Source of the DNA: an uncultured Gammaproteobacteria bacterium
GTDB lineage: Bacteria > Pseudomonadota > Gammaproteobacteria > PS1 > Pseudothioglobaceae
Direction of reading: 5' to 3'
DNA length: 64,000 nucleotides
NCBI GenBank assembly: GCA_902509905.1
Contig: CABWZI010000006.1
Location: 1 to 64,000 of the forward strand
A program made the position numbers and the translations under genes. This document shows, piece by piece, positions 1 through 9,955 of the stretch. Below the pieces are notes generated by a model. It was given only the letters and a program-made list of their open reading frames with translations. It searched no databases and was not told the origin of the DNA. How positions within the stretch are numbered: position 1 is the first letter of the stretch; each line of letters opens with the position of its first letter.

Positions 1-89
1 CGAACTTGGTCTAAAAAGTCATCAAATGAATCTGAATTTGCAAAAACGCTTGTTGTTAGAAAAACAAGACAAAAAAATCTTAAAAACAT
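1..89 (-). CDS. Secreted protein, N-terminal fragment (cut by window edge)
   Basis: Reading leftward from an ATG at 89 gives 29 residues that run off the window. They begin MFLRFFCLVFLTTSVFA, a clear Sec signal peptide with an AxA-like cleavage region, followed by an acidic start of the mature protein (NSDSFDDFLDQV). The gene is divergent from rarA. The mature start with its F..FL...pattern is faintly like MltB-type lytic transglycosylases, while lolA is the usual neighbour of rarA in enterics but normally on the same strand. Too little is visible to name it. Confidence 0.55.
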   Translation of the reverse strand, partial: MFLRFFCLVFLTTSVFANSDSFDDFLDQV

Positions 90-141
90 ATGAGAATTAT
101 AATGAGTAAATACATTCTTATTTTAATTAATCTAGCAAGAG

Positions 142-1395
142 ATGTCGACCTATAAGCCTCTTGCTGAAACATTAAGGCCTGTTGATCTGAGTGATTTTAT
201 TGGCCAACAACATTTACTTGACTCTGACAAGCCAATAGGGAAGGCAATAAAAGACAATCAGCTCCACTCCATGATTTTATGGGGGCCTTCAGGTGTTGGA
301 AAAACGACTCTAGCGAGAATTATTTGTAGCCAGATGGGTGCTCATTTTGAGCAAATGTCAGCCGTACTTGATGGGGTCAAAGAGCTCAGAAATATCATTA
401 AACATGCGGAGCTTTATAAGCAAAACAATAAAAGCACAATTCTATTTGTCGACGAGATTCATCGATTTAACAAAGCGCAACAGGATGGGTTTTTGCCTCA
501 TATCGAGTCTGGACTATTAACCTTGATTGGCGCAACGACTGAAAACCCATCCTTTGAAATTAATTCTGCATTACTTTCAAGGGCAAGGGTGTATGTTCTT
601 AAAAAGCTCAGCAATGAAGAGCTTGAGGTAATTGCTCTAAGAGCGATGAAAGATCAACAGATAGCCCTAGAAGATGATGGGTCTTTGACTCTAATCATCG
701 AAAGTAGTGACGGAGATGCTAGAAGACTGATCAATATAATTGAACAGTTGGCGAATAGCTCAGGTAAGGCCCTTAAAAAAACAGACGTAGTTAAAACCCT
801 GCAAAAGAAGCTTGGCAGTTTTGACAAGGGGGGCGATATTTTTTATCAACAGCTCTCAGCTTTTCATAAATCTGTCAGAGGATCATCTCCAGATGGTGCG
901 CTCTACTGGATGGCAAGAATGATTGTGTCAGGATGCGATCCAAAAGTTATTGCTAGAAGACTGCTCGCAATAGCCTCAGAAGATATAGGAAACGCTGACC
1001 CAAGAGCGCTCCAGATTTGTGTTAATGCTTGGGATATCTATGAGCGCTTGGGCGATAAAGAGGGTAATCGTGCCATCGCACAGGCGGCAGTTTTTTGTGC
1101 GTGCGCACCCAAGTCTAATGCTGTTTATAGGGCTTTTAATTCTGCAATGGAGGCAGCACAAGAGAGTAATGATCTTGAAGTGCCCATGCATCTAAGAAAT
1201 GCACCTACAAAACTTCTTAAAGGTCTCGGTCATGGCAAGGGCTATTGTTATGCCCATGATGAGCCAGATGCCTTTAGCAAGGGACAAACCTACTTTCCTG
1301 AGGAGATGGGAGAAAAAATCTACTATGAGCCGACTGATCGTGGCTTAGAGATTAAAATTAAAGAAAAACTAGATCAGCTTAGATCTGTCTTATGA
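142..1395 (+). CDS. rarA: Replication-associated recombination protein A (RarA/MgsA)
   Basis: AAA+ ATPase of the clamp-loader/RuvB-like group that acts at stalled replication forks. The 417 residues show Walker A GPSGVGKT (48-55), Walker B LFVDEIHRF (101-109), sensor-1 motif GATTENPSFEIN (130-141) and a probable arginine-finger segment SRAR (146-149), followed by the C-terminal tetramerisation region with the conserved DEPDAF and Y.P.....G.E blocks. E. coli RarA is about 447 aa, so this is full length. There is no strong ribosome-binding site, only AAGAG a few bases upstream. The stop overlaps the crcB start by 4 bp (ATGA), so the two are probably translationally coupled. Confidence 0.95.
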   Translation: MSTYKPLAETLRPVDLSDFIGQQHLLDSDKPIGKAIKDNQLHSMILWGPSGVGKTTLARIICSQMGAHFEQMSAVLDGVKELRNIIKHAELYKQNNKSTILFVDEIHRFNKAQQDGFLPHIESGLLTLIGATTENPSFEINSALLSRARVYVLKKLSNEELEVIALRAMKDQQIALEDDGSLTLIIESSDGDARRLINIIEQLANSSGKALKKTDVVKTLQKKLGSFDKGGDIFYQQLSAFHKSVRGSSPDGALYWMARMIVSGCDPKVIARRLLAIASEDIGNADPRALQICVNAWDIYERLGDKEGNRAIAQAAVFCACAPKSNAVYRAFNSAMEAAQESNDLEVPMHLRNAPTKLLKGLGHGKGYCYAHDEPDAFSKGQTYFPEEMGEKIYYEPTDRGLEIKIKEKLDQLRSVL

Positions 1396-1787
1396 GTACA
1401 TTTTTATCTATAGCAAGTATTGGAATTGGTGCTACGGTTGGGGCATCTTGCAGGTACTATATTGGGATAATTTCTGCTCAATACCTTGGCAAAGGCCTCC
1501 CTTATGGAACCCTAATTTCAAATGTTATTGGTTCTTTTATAGCTGGCGTTTTGATTGTTTTGGTTTTAGAAAAGCTCCTTCTGAGTGAAACCTACAGGCT
1601 GATGCTGCTTGTTGGCTTGGCTGGCTCACTAACGACAATGTCAGCACTCTCAATAGAGTCTGTTGAAATGATAAGTGTAGGGCATTATTCTCAAGCCTTG
1701 ATCAATATTCTTTTAAACTTGCTGCTTTCTCTTATGGCTGCAAGTTTGGGAGTTGTTGCTTCAAAATATTTATTGAATTTAGCTTAA
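1392..1787 (+). CDS. crcB: Fluoride channel CrcB/Fluc
   Basis: Small four-helix membrane protein of the Fluc fluoride exporter family (131 aa, normal length). The family signatures are recognisable: G.GA..GA..RY (11-22), GTLISNVIGSF with the pore asparagine N44 (39-49), and the GLAGSLTTMSALS block (76-87). The last normally reads TTFSTFS and carries the two pore-lining phenylalanines; here those positions are Met83 and Leu86, which is unusual. It overlaps rarA by 4 bp upstream and converges with gshB, overlapping it by 9 bp. No fluoride riboswitch is recognisable. Confidence 0.85.
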   Translation: MSTFLSIASIGIGATVGASCRYYIGIISAQYLGKGLPYGTLISNVIGSFIAGVLIVLVLEKLLLSETYRLMLLVGLAGSLTTMSALSIESVEMISVGHYSQALINILLNLLLSLMAASLGVVASKYLLNLA

Positions 1788-2735
1788 GGCTAGTCTTCTT
1801 TCAACTTCGTCCAAGAGCGTTGAAGAGATATTAATTCCATATTGTTTGTCCAGTTCCCTAATGCAGGTCGGGCTGGTCACATTAATCTCAGTGATGAAAT
1901 CACCGATGACATCGAGACCAACAAAGACAAGCCCTTTATCAATTAATGTTGGCGCAATTTGAGTGCATAGATACCGATCTCTCTCGGATAGTGGCTGACC
2001 CACCCCTTTTGCTCCAGCCGCAAGATTTCCTTTAAAGCTGCCTTCTGCAGGTAGCCTGGCAAGAGCATAGTCAACTGGATTTCCATTAATCAAAAGGATT
2101 CGTTTATCGCCATCTTTAATCTCTGGCAAAAACTCTTGTGCCATGATGTAGCGAGATTCATTGTTGGTGATTCTTTTGAGAATATCATCAATATCATTGT
2201 CACCTTTTGAAAGCTTAAAGATATCTGTTCCGCCCATGCCATCAAGAGGTTTGACCACAACTGTTCTTTGTGAATCAATAAAATTATTAAGTTCACGAAT
2301 TTTTGAGCTCACCAGCGTTTTAGGTATGCACTCAGGAAAGTTTAATGCAAATAGTTTTTCATTGGCATCCCTTAGTGAGCTTGGTTTATTTATGACCAAA
2401 ACTCCTTCTGATTCTAGTTGTTCAAGTAGGTATGTAGAATATATATAGTCCATATCAAAGGGGGGGTCTTTACGCATAAAGACAATATCCAGGGTGCTTA
2501 AATTGACCGCGCTTGAGGGCTTTGAGCTGAACCAGCTTGTTTCTGAGTCTTGAACTTCTGTAATTCTTGTTGAGGCAAAAACCTTACCATCCGAATAATA
2601 CATATCAGGGCTATCAAAGGTATGAATTTCCCAGCCACGAGCCTGCGCTTCTAACATCATTGCAAATGACGAGTCTTTGTTTGGCTTAATATTGGAAATA
2701 TCATCCATCAATACGCCGAGTCTAATTCGCTTCAT
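1779..2735 (-). CDS. gshB: Glutathione synthetase
   Basis: ATP-grasp ligase that adds glycine to gamma-glutamylcysteine, cytoplasmic. With the start at 2735 the protein has 318 residues (E. coli 316) and begins MKRIRLGVLMDDI, like other GshB proteins. Visible blocks are MRKDPPFD (87-94), the ATP-grasp loop VVVKPLDGMGGT (159-170), DGDKRILLINGNP (208-220) and the C-terminal TEINVTSPTCIRE substrate segment (282-294). An ATG two codons upstream (2741) exists. I prefer 2735 because a TATAAT box ends exactly six bases before it, which would make this a leaderless message. gshA is not in the window. Confidence 0.95.
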   Translation of the reverse strand: MKRIRLGVLMDDISNIKPNKDSSFAMMLEAQARGWEIHTFDSPDMYYSDGKVFASTRITEVQDSETSWFSSKPSSAVNLSTLDIVFMRKDPPFDMDYIYSTYLLEQLESEGVLVINKPSSLRDANEKLFALNFPECIPKTLVSSKIRELNNFIDSQRTVVVKPLDGMGGTDIFKLSKGDNDIDDILKRITNNESRYIMAQEFLPEIKDGDKRILLINGNPVDYALARLPAEGSFKGNLAAGAKGVGQPLSERDRYLCTQIAPTLIDKGLVFVGLDVIGDFITEINVTSPTCIRELDKQYGINISSTLLDEVERRLALS

Positions 2736-2747
2736 CGGCATATTATA
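2736..2747 (-). promoter_or_regulatory. -10 box placing the gshB transcript start on the ATG
   Basis: On the minus strand TATAAT (2747-2742) is followed by six bases and then ATGAAG of gshB. A start point 6-7 bases behind a -10 box would fall on the A of the start codon. No Shine-Dalgarno sequence and no convincing -35 box are present. Confidence 0.5.
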
Positions 2748-2791
2748 ATGTAATCAGATTGAATAATAATGAGCATGACGGGCAAAAAATG

Positions 2792-2820
2792 TTGAATTGA
2801 CGAGGTTTTGGGCGTATAAT
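2792..2820 (+). promoter_or_regulatory. Promoter of tRNA-fMet / rimP-nusA-infB operon
   Basis: TTGAAT (2792-2797), a 17-bp spacer and a perfect TATAAT (2815-2820) make a good sigma-70 promoter. The tRNA begins 14 bases after the -10 box. A nearer TTGACG at 2797 has only a 12-bp spacing and was discounted. Confidence 0.75.
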
Positions 2821-2833
2821 TTCGCCTCTTTAG

Positions 2834-2910
<77 letters not shown>

Positions 2911-2916
2911 ATTTAG

Positions 2917-2938
2917 ACCCCCTCTTTTGGGGGTTTTT
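2917..2938 (+). terminator. Rho-independent terminator or attenuator after tRNA-fMet
   Basis: Stem ACCCCC/GGGGGT with loop TCTTTT and a run of T. It sits between the tRNA and rimP, so it probably lets only part of the transcription pass into the nusA operon. Confidence 0.8.
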
Positions 2939-2952
2939 ATTAGGAGTTTTTT

Positions 2953-3414
2953 GTGGCTAAGATAGCAGACAAAGTGCTTTCAATACTTAACCCTAGTGTC
3001 CATGCCCTGGGGTACGAGCTGTTGGGCGTTGAATATGTGCCTAGCGGTAAGCACTCTGTCTTGAGGCTTTATATAGACTCAGAGAAAGGCATTGGGGTTG
3101 ATGATTGTGAGGTTGTTTCCCGTCAAGTCAGTGCGATAATGGATGTTGAGGATCCAATTAGTGGGCAATATAATCTTGAGGTATCTTCCCCAGGAATTGA
3201 AAGACCCCTTTTTAGTGCTTCTCATTACATGCGTTTTTTGGGGCATGATGTTCGAATAAGAACATATAGACCAATAGATGGAAGAAGAAACTTTACTGGC
3301 GCAATTGGAAGCGTTAGCGAAAAAAGTAATGCAATAGAGTTGGTGACAGAGCTTGGCCCTGTTACCTTAGAAATAGATTTAATAGAAAAAGCAAATTTAG
3401 TTGCTCATTTTTAG
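2953..3414 (+). CDS. rimP: Ribosome maturation factor RimP
   Basis: Cytoplasmic assembly factor for the 30S subunit, 153 aa and full length. The N-terminal alpha/beta domain carries LGYELLGVEYV and the family motif YNLEVSSPGIERPL (about 74-87), followed by an SH3-like C-terminal barrel. The start is GTG, preceded by TAGGAG six bases upstream. nusA follows after nine bases, and the nusA ribosome-binding site overlaps the rimP stop codon (TTTTAGGAG). First gene of the classical rimP-nusA-infB-rbfA-truB operon. Confidence 0.95.
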   Translation: MAKIADKVLSILNPSVHALGYELLGVEYVPSGKHSVLRLYIDSEKGIGVDDCEVVSRQVSAIMDVEDPISGQYNLEVSSPGIERPLFSASHYMRFLGHDVRIRTYRPIDGRRNFTGAIGSVSEKSNAIELVTELGPVTLEIDLIEKANLVAHF

Positions 3415-3423
3415 GAGAAGCCG

Positions 3424-4899
3424 ATGGATGGCAAAGAATTATTTTTAATGATTGAGGCAATCTCAAATGAAAAGAATATCACCAAAGAGGATGTTTTGGA
3501 GTCTTTGGAAGAGGCGTTAGCGGTTGCTACGAAAAAGCGCAGCAATATAGAAGTGCGTGTTGAGGTTGATAGGCACACAGGTGAGTTTAAAACTTTCAGG
3601 CAATGGCAGGTCATTGAAGATGGAGAAGAATTTGTTGATGACGATGGAAACATGTTTGATCCTGAGTTACACATATATCAGGCTGATGCAAATGGATTGA
3701 ATGTAGATGAGTTTGTTGAGGAGCCAATGGAGTCTCTTGAGTTTGGAAGAATTGCAGCCCAGGTGGCTAAACAGGTTATTATTCAAAAGGTTCGTGAGGC
3801 AGAGAGAACAGTTGTAGTTGATAACTATTCCGAAAGAGTTGGTGAAGTGGTGATGGTTACTGTTAAGAGAGTCGATCGAGGAAATGTCTATGTTGATATG
3901 GGCGGAATTGATGGCATGATTTCAAAATATGACCTGATTCCTAATGAATCGATAAGAAAAAATGACCGTCTGAGAGCCTACATTAAAGAGGTCAAGTCAA
4001 CGCCACGAGGCGCACAAATTTTCTTAAGTAGAACTGCGAATGACATGATGGTTCAACTATTTGAGATGGAGGTTCCTGAAATCAGTGAGGGCGTTATTGA
4101 GATCAAGGCTGGGGCTAGAGATCCAGGCCTTCGTTCAAAGCTCGCTGTGAAAGCAAAAGATAAGCGTATTGATCCGATTGGCTCCTGTATCGGCATGAGA
4201 GGGGCAAGAGTGCAGGCTGTTTCTAATGAGCTTAATGGTGAGCGCGTTGATATTATTCTTTGGGATGATGATCCAGCACAATTTGTGATTAACGCTATGG
4301 CCCCTGCAGAGGTGAGTTCAATTGTTGTGGATGAAGATAAAAGGTCTATGGATATTGCTGTCGAGGAAGATCAGTTAGCGCTTGCTATTGGAAGAGGTGG
4401 CCAAAATATCAAGCTTGCGAGCAAACTCTCAGGATGGAAGCTTAATGTCATGTCTTTAAATGACGCTGATGAAATGCAAGCTCAAGAGATTCAAAAAACG
4501 GGTGAAAAACTCGCTGAAAAACTTGGTGTGGATGCAGAGGTTGCTGGGGTTTTGATTGATGAGGGGTACACCAGCTTAGATGATATTGCTGAGGCAGAAG
4601 CTGAGACTCTCTCAAAGATTGAGGAGTTTGACTCTGAGATGGTTGATGAGCTCCAAGAGAGGGCTCAGGATGCTCAGCTCGTCAAAGCTCTGAATGATGC
4701 AGAGGCTACTGAATTATTACTAGGGGTTGAAGGAGTAGATGATTCACTAGCGTCAGCACTTGTTGGTGCTGAAATCAGCACTGTGGATGATTTAGCAGAG
4801 CTCTCAATTGTTGAATTATTAGAGATTCAAGATATTGGAAATGACAGTGCATCTGCTGTTATCATGGCAGCCAGAGAAAAAGAGGGCTGGTTCGACTAA
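3424..4899 (+). CDS. nusA: Transcription termination/antitermination factor NusA
   Basis: RNA-polymerase-associated elongation factor controlling pausing, termination and antitermination. At 491 aa it matches E. coli NusA (495). The N-terminal RNAP-binding domain (about 1-130) is followed by an S1 domain with [23 protein letters not shown] (about 139-161), two KH domains including [15 protein letters not shown] and [16 protein letters not shown], and two acidic AR repeats ending [11 protein letters not shown]. Having both AR repeats is typical of gammaproteobacteria. It is expressed with rimP and infB. Confidence 0.97.
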   Translation: MDGKELFLMIEAISNEKNITKEDVLESLEEALAVATKKRSNIEVRVEVDRHTGEFKTFRQWQVIEDGEEFVDDDGNMFDPELHIYQADANGLNVDEFVEEPMESLEFGRIAAQVAKQVIIQKVREAERTVVVDNYSERVGEVVMVTVKRVDRGNVYVDMGGIDGMISKYDLIPNESIRKNDRLRAYIKEVKSTPRGAQIFLSRTANDMMVQLFEMEVPEISEGVIEIKAGARDPGLRSKLAVKAKDKRIDPIGSCIGMRGARVQAVSNELNGERVDIILWDDDPAQFVINAMAPAEVSSIVVDEDKRSMDIAVEEDQLALAIGRGGQNIKLASKLSGWKLNVMSLNDADEMQAQEIQKTGEKLAEKLGVDAEVAGVLIDEGYTSLDDIAEAEAETLSKIEEFDSEMVDELQERAQDAQLVKALNDAEATELLLGVEGVDDSLASALVGAEISTVDDLAELSIVELLEIQDIGNDSASAVIMAAREKEGWFD

Positions 4900-4946
4900 T
4901 CACTCAGGATAGTTTTAGTAATCGATACTCAAATATAGGTAGGAAT

Positions 4947-7385
4947 ATGGCACATACAGTTGAAACTTTATCAAAATTACTTAGAAAGTCGCCTGATCAG
5001 GTTATTACTATTTTGTCAGCAGCAGGAATTGATGGAAAGACTGCAGATTCAAATATTTCTGCTGAGGAAAGACAGATTTTAATGTCGAGTTTGAGCAAAC
5101 GATCTGCAACAAAGTCTAGTATCTCTGTTTCTAGAAAAACTACAAAGCCTTCCTCAAGCGCCTCCACTGGAGGAGTAAAAATCCAAGTTAAAAAGAAGCG
5201 CGAAGTTCCTCAAACTAACCAGTCGACAGAGGTTGATGATGCAGCTGTTTTGAAAGCCAAAGAGGCTCTAGAAGCAGGCAGAATTGCTGAGCAAAAAGAT
5301 GAAGAGCATGACGCAAAGCGAAACGATATGGTTCGCCAACAAAAAATTAAAAATGAAGAATTGCGAGCTCAGAAAACTTTAAAAGAGCAAGCTGAGAAAG
5401 AAGAGAAGGAAAAAAGAGAAAAAGAAAAGATTGAGGCTGATAAAGAAAAAGACAAGAAGAAGGGGCCAAAGAGACTAAGATCTGTTCCAGAGATAGCGCC
5501 GAAAAGAAAAGAGCTTCATGTTGCAAAGCACAATCCGAATAGAAAGCTTAAGAAGAAAGAGAGAACTCAAATATCTCAAAAAGTTCAAGATGAGCAAGCA
5601 CAACACGGCTTCCATATGCCAGTTGAGCCAATCAAGCATGAGATACTGATACCGGAACAAATTAAGATCTCTGAACTTGCTCTCAAGATGACTACCAAAG
5701 CTGGGGAGGTTTTAAAAGTTATGATGGGTATGGGCGTCATGGCAACTCTGAATGATGTTATAGATCAAGATACAGCAATCCTAGTGGTAGAAGAGATGGG
5801 CCATACTCCTATTGCTAGTAATGAGGAAACTGTTGAAGATACCTTGATCCAGGATGATATTGATGATGCAGAGTCAGTTCCAAGACCTCCGGTTGTCACC
5901 ATTATGGGCCATGTTGACCACGGAAAAACCTCACTCCTTGACTATATTCGAAAGTCTAAAGTAGCCTCTGCTGAAGCAGGCGGTATAACCCAGCATATTG
6001 GTGCTTATCAGGTTGAACAAAAAGGAAGTTTAATAACGTTTATCGATACTCCAGGTCATGCTGCGTTCTCTAAGATGCGCCTAAGAGGAGCTTCAGCAAC
6101 TGACATTGTGATTTTAGTTGTTGCAGCTGATGACGGTGTAATGCCGCAAACTATTGAATCTATTAAACATGCAAAAGACTCTAATGTGCCTATTATTGTG
6201 GCCATTAATAAAATTGATAAAGAGGGAGCTGAAATCGATAAGGTTAAACAAGTTCTTTCAACACACGATGTGATTGCCGATGAATGGGGCGGCGATGTCT
6301 TAATGGTTGGCGTTTCAGCGCATACGGGAGAGGGTATTGACGAGCTTTTGGAAAGTATCACATTGACAGCTGAGATGGCTGAGATTAGCGCAGTTTCAGA
6401 TAAGCCTGCAAGCGGCGTTGTCCTTGAAGCCAGGCTAGATAAAGGGCGAGGAAAAGTGACAACAGTGCTCGTTCAGTCTGGAACACTTAACAAAGGTGAT
6501 ATTGTTATTGCAGGGCTAGAGTTTGGCAAGGTCAAGCAAATTATTGATGATCAGGGTAAGCCAATTAATAAGGCTGGACCTTCAACCCCGGTTGAGATCT
6601 TGGGTCTCTCAGGTGTTCCTGATTCAGGCGCAGAGGTTCTGGCTGTAGAAAGCGAAAGAAAAGCGAAAGAAGTTGCTGAGTTCAGGAAAACAAAAGACCG
6701 TGAAACGAAACTTCAAAAACAACAAGCAGAGAAGATGGATAACTTCTTTTCAAAAATGGAAGATGGAGAAATTTCAACAGTTAATGTTCTCATTAAGTCT
6801 GATGTGAGAGGCTCAGCTCAGGCACTAGTTGAGGCGCTAGAGGAGCTTTCAACTGACGAGGTAAAAGTAAAGGTGGTTTCTTCAGGGGTTGGAGCCATTA
6901 ATAATACCGATATTTCTTTGGCCAGCGCGTCTGAGGCAATCGTTCTTGGATTTAACGTTAGAGCAGATGCAGTTGCTAGAAAAACTGCTGATACTGAAGG
7001 CGTTAAGATTGAGTATTACAGCATTATTTATAACCTGATTGATGATATCAAGGCTATTATGGGTGGAATGCTTAGTCCAGAGCTAAGCGAAAACATTATT
7101 GGAATTGCAGGCGTTAAGGATGTGTTTAGGTCTCCTAAATTTGGTGATATTGCTGGTTGTATGGTTGAAGAGGGTGTGGTTAGGAAAGACAGTCCAATTC
7201 GTGTTTTGAGAGATAGCGTTGTCATTTACGAAGGTGAATTAGAGTCTCTGAGACGCTTCAAAGACGATGTTAAAGAGGTTAAATCTGGAACTGAATGCGG
7301 AATTGGCGTTCTCAACTATACTGATGTTCAGCCAGGAGACCAGATTGAGGTTTTTGAAAGAATTGAGAGAGCTCGCTCACTGTAG
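4947..7385 (+). CDS. infB: Translation initiation factor IF-2
   Basis: GTPase that brings fMet-tRNA to the 30S subunit. Its 812 residues comprise an N-terminal IF2_N domain, a long charged linker rich in Lys/Glu (about 100-210) that is probably helical, a second IF2_N domain and the GTPase core. The core shows G1 GHVDHGKT (321-328), G3 DTPGH (367-371) and G4 NKID (421-424), followed by the domain II barrel and the C-terminal tRNA-binding C2 domain. It is somewhat shorter than E. coli IF2-alpha (890) because of the linker. Internal in-frame starts could give shorter forms, which the sequence alone cannot settle. Confidence 0.97.
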   Translation: MAHTVETLSKLLRKSPDQVITILSAAGIDGKTADSNISAEERQILMSSLSKRSATKSSISVSRKTTKPSSSASTGGVKIQVKKKREVPQTNQSTEVDDAAVLKAKEALEAGRIAEQKDEEHDAKRNDMVRQQKIKNEELRAQKTLKEQAEKEEKEKREKEKIEADKEKDKKKGPKRLRSVPEIAPKRKELHVAKHNPNRKLKKKERTQISQKVQDEQAQHGFHMPVEPIKHEILIPEQIKISELALKMTTKAGEVLKVMMGMGVMATLNDVIDQDTAILVVEEMGHTPIASNEETVEDTLIQDDIDDAESVPRPPVVTIMGHVDHGKTSLLDYIRKSKVASAEAGGITQHIGAYQVEQKGSLITFIDTPGHAAFSKMRLRGASATDIVILVVAADDGVMPQTIESIKHAKDSNVPIIVAINKIDKEGAEIDKVKQVLSTHDVIADEWGGDVLMVGVSAHTGEGIDELLESITLTAEMAEISAVSDKPASGVVLEARLDKGRGKVTTVLVQSGTLNKGDIVIAGLEFGKVKQIIDDQGKPINKAGPSTPVEILGLSGVPDSGAEVLAVESERKAKEVAEFRKTKDRETKLQKQQAEKMDNFFSKMEDGEISTVNVLIKSDVRGSAQALVEALEELSTDEVKVKVVSSGVGAINNTDISLASASEAIVLGFNVRADAVARKTADTEGVKIEYYSIIYNLIDDIKAIMGGMLSPELSENIIGIAGVKDVFRSPKFGDIAGCMVEEGVVRKDSPIRVLRDSVVIYEGELESLRRFKDDVKEVKSGTECGIGVLNYTDVQPGDQIEVFERIERARSL

Positions 7386-7398
7386 GGGTAAAAACTAG

Positions 7399-7737
7399 GT
7401 GCCAAAACAGCCAAGCTTTAGAGCAGACAGAGTGAATGAGCTGATCAAGCGTGAGCTCACAATGCTTCTTGCAACAGGCACGAAAGACCCTAGGTTGCAA
7501 GACGTTATCATTACAGATGTTGATGTTAGTAGAGACCTAACCAGTGCCAAAGTCTTTTTCTCTGTTGATGACAACATGCACAAGAGCGTAGCTCAATTGC
7601 TCAATAAAGCGGGCGGTTTTTTTAGATCATCTCTGTCTAAATCTCTAGACTTGAGACACACTCCCTCACTAAGCTTTATTTATGATACAGCCCCAAATAC
7701 TGGAGCTAGAATGGATGACCTATTAAGAAAATTGTGA
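7399..7737 (+). CDS. rbfA: 30S ribosome-binding factor RbfA
   Basis: Small KH-fold protein for late 30S maturation and cold adaptation, 112 aa. It begins PSFRADRVNELIKRELTMLL and carries the conserved KDPRL...ITDVDVSRDLTSAKVFFS and LR.TP.L.F.YD segments. The start is GTG, 13 bases after infB. The C-terminus is short, ending RMDDLLRKL as usual. It lies between infB and truB as in other gammaproteobacteria. Confidence 0.93.
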   Translation: MPKQPSFRADRVNELIKRELTMLLATGTKDPRLQDVIITDVDVSRDLTSAKVFFSVDDNMHKSVAQLLNKAGGFFRSSLSKSLDLRHTPSLSFIYDTAPNTGARMDDLLRKL

Positions 7738-7749
7738 ATTCATAGCCTT

Positions 7750-8652
7750 ATGTCAAAACGAAATAAGAAAGGTAGAGATATTGATGGAGTTTTGATTTTA
7801 GACAAAGCATCTGGACAGAGTTCAAACAATGCATTGCAAGAAATAAAGCGCTTATTTGGAGCAAACAAAGCAGGACACACTGGAAGCCTTGACCCGTTAG
7901 CAAGTGGCCTTCTTCCAATCTGCTTGGGCCAGTCCACTAAAGTAGCCCAATTCCTACTTAATGACGATAAGCGATACTTTGTAAGAGGCAAGCTTGGTGA
8001 AATAAGTGATACTGGCGATTCAGAGGGTCAGATAAGCCAATTTGGCTCCACACAGGCGATAGATGAGGCTGTTATTAAGGATAGTCTAAAGAACTTTACA
8101 GGTGTAATTAGTCAAATACCACCGATGTTCTCTGCCCTTAAAAAAAATGGCACGCCATTGTATAAACTTGCAAGAAAAGGCATAGAGGTTGAAAGAAAGC
8201 CAAGAGAAGTAAGCATCTATGAAATAGAGTTCATTAGCATAGAAAACGATATCTTAACCCTAGAAGTGTCTTGCTCAAAAGGTACCTATATTCGAACTTT
8301 AATAGAGGACATTGGAAAACATCTTAATTGCGGTGGCCATGTAATCGAGTTAAGAAGGATAGGTTTTGCGCACTTAAATATTCACCAAAGCAAAACCTTT
8401 GAGGAGATAAAAGAATTGAGCTTGGATGAGCTAGATAGTCTTCTAATTCGATCGGACGAGATGATTCCAAATTTGCAGGCGATACATTTAGACAATACTC
8501 AGACAGAAGACATCAGGTGTGGCAGAAAAATACAATGCAGTGAGCTAAGTACCCCTCAAAAAGTTAAACTTTATGATGTACATAAAAGATTTGTTGGTAT
8601 CGGAGAGAGCAACACCTCCTCTGAAGTTTTGCCAAAGAGACTGTTTGTTTAA
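7750..8652 (+). CDS. truB: tRNA pseudouridine-55 synthase TruB
   Basis: Makes pseudouridine 55 in the T-loop of tRNAs. The 300 residues begin with a basic tail and the DGVLILDKASGQSSN block; the catalytic aspartate is D48 in GHTGSLDPLASG. Further family motifs are PPMFSALKKNG and CSKGTYIRTLIEDIG, and a short C-terminal PUA-like region ends PKRLFV. The start ATG is 12 bases after rbfA with no clear ribosome-binding site. Last gene of the nusA operon here; rpsO and pnp do not follow, as purD comes next. Confidence 0.95.
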   Translation: MSKRNKKGRDIDGVLILDKASGQSSNNALQEIKRLFGANKAGHTGSLDPLASGLLPICLGQSTKVAQFLLNDDKRYFVRGKLGEISDTGDSEGQISQFGSTQAIDEAVIKDSLKNFTGVISQIPPMFSALKKNGTPLYKLARKGIEVERKPREVSIYEIEFISIENDILTLEVSCSKGTYIRTLIEDIGKHLNCGGHVIELRRIGFAHLNIHQSKTFEEIKELSLDELDSLLIRSDEMIPNLQAIHLDNTQTEDIRCGRKIQCSELSTPQKVKLYDVHKRFVGIGESNTSSEVLPKRLFV

Positions 8653-8677
8653 CGTTTTTATTTTATTTAGGAAGATA

Positions 8678-9943
8678 ATGAAAGTTTTAGTTATTGGTTC
8701 AGGTGGAAGAGAGCATGCGATTGCTTGGCAATGTGCTCAATTTGATGAGGTAGAGCATGTTTTTGTAGCTCCTGGTAATGCAGGAACTGCTCTTGAGAGG
8801 AAAATATCTAATATTGGTGTTGAATCTGAAAATATTTCTGGGCTTATTTCTTTTGCTAAAGAAGAGATGATAGATATTACTATAGTGGGACCAGAGGCTC
8901 CACTAGTCCTTGGAATTGTTGACCAGTTTAAAGATGAAGGGCTTGCTATTTTTGGGCCTTCGAAGCTGGCTGCTCAACTTGAGGGATCAAAAGCGTTCTG
9001 TAAAGATTTTTTAGAGAGAAACAATATACCCACTGCATTCTATAAGGTCTTTACTGAAACCAAGTCAGCGATAGAGTATGTCAAAGAGAAAGGGACGCCT
9101 ATTGTGATTAAGGCGGATGGCCTTGCCGCTGGAAAAGGCGTGATAATAGCCACTTCACTCGAAGTAGCAACTAATGCAATCAATGATATGCTTGAGGGCA
9201 ACAGGTTTGGCAAGGCGGGCTCAAGAGTTGTAATTGAAGAGTTTTTAGTGGGGGAAGAAGCAAGCTTTATAGTAATGGTTGATGGAAAAAACATACTGCC
9301 TATGGCAACATCACAGGATCATAAGGCTAGAGATAATGGAGATATGGGTCCAAATACAGGCGGCATGGGGGCTTATTCTCCAGCTCCAGTTGTCAGCGAT
9401 TTAGTTTATGAAAATGCCATGGAGAAGGTTATAAGGCCAACTGTTGACGCTATGAAAAATGAAGGGATGCCTTATACTGGGTTTTTGTATGCGGGCCTTA
9501 TGATTGATCAGAATGAAGGCGTTAAGGTTCTTGAGTATAACTGCAGGTTCGGAGATCCAGAGACTCAACCCATTATGATGAGGCTTCAATCCAATTTAGC
9601 AAACTTATGTCTTCTAGGGGCTAGGGGATCTTTGGCTAATGTAACAGCCGAATGGGATAGTCGATCATCTTTAGGGGTAGTTATGGCGGCAAAGGGGTAT
9701 CCAAATTCATATCAAAAGGGAGATTTAATTTCTTTACCAGAATCATCATCGAGCGCAAAAGTTTTTCATGCGGGCACAAAACTTCATAACGAGAAAATAC
9801 TCAGTAATGGGGGCAGGGTATTGTGCGCTACATCTCTTGGTAAAGATTTGAAAGATGCCCAAAACAGAGCTTATTCTCTTGTCAATGAGATAGAGTGGGA
9901 TGAAAGTTATTTTAGAACCGATATTGGCTTTAAGGGCCTCTAG
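8678..9943 (+). CDS. purD: Phosphoribosylamine-glycine ligase (GAR synthetase)
   Basis: ATP-grasp enzyme of de novo purine synthesis, second step, 421 aa. The frame is open upstream into truB, but the true start is the ATG at 8678: it has TAGGAAGA just ahead and gives the family N-terminus MKVLVIGSGGREHAIAW. Other landmarks are VGPEAPLV, GSKAFCKDF, VIKADGLAAGKGV, the GPNTGGMGAYSPAP block and the metal-binding NCRFGDPETQ. purH, its frequent partner, is absent from the window. Confidence 0.96.
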   Translation: MKVLVIGSGGREHAIAWQCAQFDEVEHVFVAPGNAGTALERKISNIGVESENISGLISFAKEEMIDITIVGPEAPLVLGIVDQFKDEGLAIFGPSKLAAQLEGSKAFCKDFLERNNIPTAFYKVFTETKSAIEYVKEKGTPIVIKADGLAAGKGVIIATSLEVATNAINDMLEGNRFGKAGSRVVIEEFLVGEEASFIVMVDGKNILPMATSQDHKARDNGDMGPNTGGMGAYSPAPVVSDLVYENAMEKVIRPTVDAMKNEGMPYTGFLYAGLMIDQNEGVKVLEYNCRFGDPETQPIMMRLQSNLANLCLLGARGSLANVTAEWDSRSSLGVVMAAKGYPNSYQKGDLISLPESSSSAKVFHAGTKLHNEKILSNGGRVLCATSLGKDLKDAQNRAYSLVNEIEWDESYFRTDIGFKGL

Positions 9944-9955
9944 AGTGATTAAAGG

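Noticed and set aside
1-89. lolA or lytic transglycosylase assignment for the left-edge fragment
   Set aside because: Only 29 residues, mostly signal peptide, are visible; orientation differs from the usual lolA-rarA order.
976-1191. Open frames on the opposite strand of rarA, nusA, infB, purD and other conserved genes
   Set aside because: They mirror strongly coding regions in other frames, have no signal or motif, and no ribosome-binding sites; treated as chance frames.
1300-1400. Fluoride riboswitch upstream of crcB
   Set aside because: crcB starts inside the rarA coding end and no crcB-motif RNA is recognisable; there is no room for an independent leader.
2797-2802. TTGACG as -35 box for the tRNA-fMet promoter
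   Set aside because: Only 12 bp from TATAAT; TTGAAT at 2792 has the proper 17-bp spacing.
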